Below are positions 5,335 to 5,991 of a stretch of DNA of 5,991 nucleotides, one piece after another (positions within the stretch are counted from its first letter, which is position 1; each line of letters starts with the position of its first letter). The notes under the pieces were generated by a model that saw only the letters and a list, made by a program, of their open reading frames with translations, searched no databases and was not told where the DNA came from. Origin of the DNA: Neisseriaceae bacterium (lineage in GTDB: Bacteria > Pseudomonadota > Gammaproteobacteria > Burkholderiales > UBA11063); contig CANMQR010000047.1 in the NCBI GenBank assembly GCA_947499925.1, positions 1 to 5,991 of the forward strand, given 5' to 3'. Made by a program: the position numbers and the translations under genes.

Positions 5335-5991
5335 TTAGATTAACTCTTCATGCCATGATTCACCATCACGAGCAAGAAGCGCTGATGCTGAAGATGGCCC
5401 CCAGCTTCCTGCTGCATAAAGCTTAGGAGTGAAATTTAGGCGTTCCCAAGTATCCAAAATAGGCTCTACCCATTTCCAAGCTGCTTCTTGCTCATCACGC
5501 CTTACAAATAGTGTAAGTTTGCCTCTGATTATATCTAATAACAAACGCTCATACCCATCTGTTCTTCTGGTCGTAAACATTTTATGAAAATCTAAATCAA
5601 GATAAACAGGACGTAAATCATTAGTATCTCCTGGCTGTTTAGCTAAGAAATATAATTGTACTGTTTCATCTGGTTGTAGCTTAATAATCAAACGATTAGC
5701 AAAGTTATTCGCATTTAAAGGGAATATTTTGCATGGAATATCCTTAAATTGAATTACAATTTCGGCCATCTGTTTATTTAGACGTTTTCCAGTTCTTAGG
5801 TAAAATGGCACTCCAGCCCAGCGCCAGTTTTGGATTTCAGCCTTTAATGCTACATAAGTTTCGGTCTTGCTATCCTCTGGTATATTTTCTTCATCAGCAT
5901 AAGCTGCGACTTCTTCATTATTTACAGTTCCTGCTTTATATTGACCGCGAATTACATTACTTAGTACAGTTTCTTCAGTAAATGGTTTTAG
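5335..5991 (-). CDS. zwf: Glucose-6-phosphate 1-dehydrogenase, C-terminal part (5' end outside window)
   Basis: Zwf oxidises glucose 6-phosphate to 6-phosphogluconolactone with NAD(P)+, the entry to the oxidative pentose-phosphate and Entner-Doudoroff pathways. The frame is open at the right edge and gives the last 218 residues of a protein usually near 490. Landmarks: VIRGQYKAGTVNNEEV, the hallmark NWRWAGVPFYLRTGKRL, LIIKLQPDE, the DGYERLLLDIIRGKLTLFVRRDE block, EAAWKWVEPI, and the terminal AGSWGPSSASALLARDG followed by SWHEEL. The GTG at 5811 is the valine of AGVPF and not a start. The N-terminal nucleotide-binding fold and the catalytic RIDHYLGKE region lie beyond the window. The TAA at 5337-5335 touches the lipoprotein ATG, so the lipoprotein is the next gene of the operon; pgl, a common neighbour, does not follow here. 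Confidence 0.96.
   Translation of the reverse strand, partial: LKPFTEETVLSNVIRGQYKAGTVNNEEVAAYADEENIPEDSKTETYVALKAEIQNWRWAGVPFYLRTGKRLNKQMAEIVIQFKDIPCKIFPLNANNFANRLIIKLQPDETVQLYFLAKQPGDTNDLRPVYLDLDFHKMFTTRRTDGYERLLLDIIRGKLTLFVRRDEQEAAWKWVEPILDTWERLNFTPKLYAAGSWGPSSASALLARDGESWHEELI

Noticed and set aside
1..5991. A new defence, mobile or secretion system
   Set aside because: Apart from the non-coding palindrome and one unknown lipoprotein, every gene belongs to a known metabolic or envelope family; I see no cluster of unknown genes that would support such a claim.

Overview
The window is AT-rich bacterial DNA from a Gram-negative organism: it carries the end of an outer-membrane beta-barrel and a lipoprotein. 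All genes are ordinary chromosomal types in the standard genetic code. Low GC, beta-class GST, bifunctional CoaBC and a panB-panC-panD-coaBC cluster suit a low-GC proteobacterium. A Francisella/Legionella-like gammaproteobacterium or a low-GC Neisseriales-type lineage are possible, but the sequence alone does not settle the genus.

Layout. At the left edge is the 3' part of an Opr/OprD-like porin (+ strand), converging on and overlapping a four-gene minus-strand operon read panB > panC > panD > coaBC (3900 down to 700). The operon is tightly packed: 7 nt between panB and panC, 1 nt between panC and panD (using a TTG start), and a 26-bp overlap between panD and coaBC. Its products make pantothenate from ketoisovalerate, aspartate and ATP, then carry 4'-phosphopantothenate to 4'-phosphopantetheine on the way to coenzyme A. 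Ketopantoate reductase and pantothenate kinase are not in the window. A 288-nt divergent intergenic region (3901-4188) with inverted repeats and one clear sigma70-type promoter separates this operon from a + strand beta-class glutathione S-transferase gene.

The GST gene converges on a minus-strand pair entering from the right edge: the C-terminal part of zwf (glucose-6-phosphate dehydrogenase), directly abutted by a small putative lipoprotein gene. The space between the GST and lipoprotein stop codons is filled by a 113-bp, roughly 51% GC nested palindrome (4847-4959) with perfect 8-bp terminal inverted repeats bounded by TA. It looks like a miniature inverted-repeat element and is the least ordinary feature here.

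No CRISPR array, rRNA, tRNA, transposase, phage gene or recognisable defence system is visible. The rest of the window is mainly housekeeping metabolism. The points worth follow-up are the palindromic element, the GST that lacks the usual cis-proline, and the uncharacterised zwf-linked lipoprotein.
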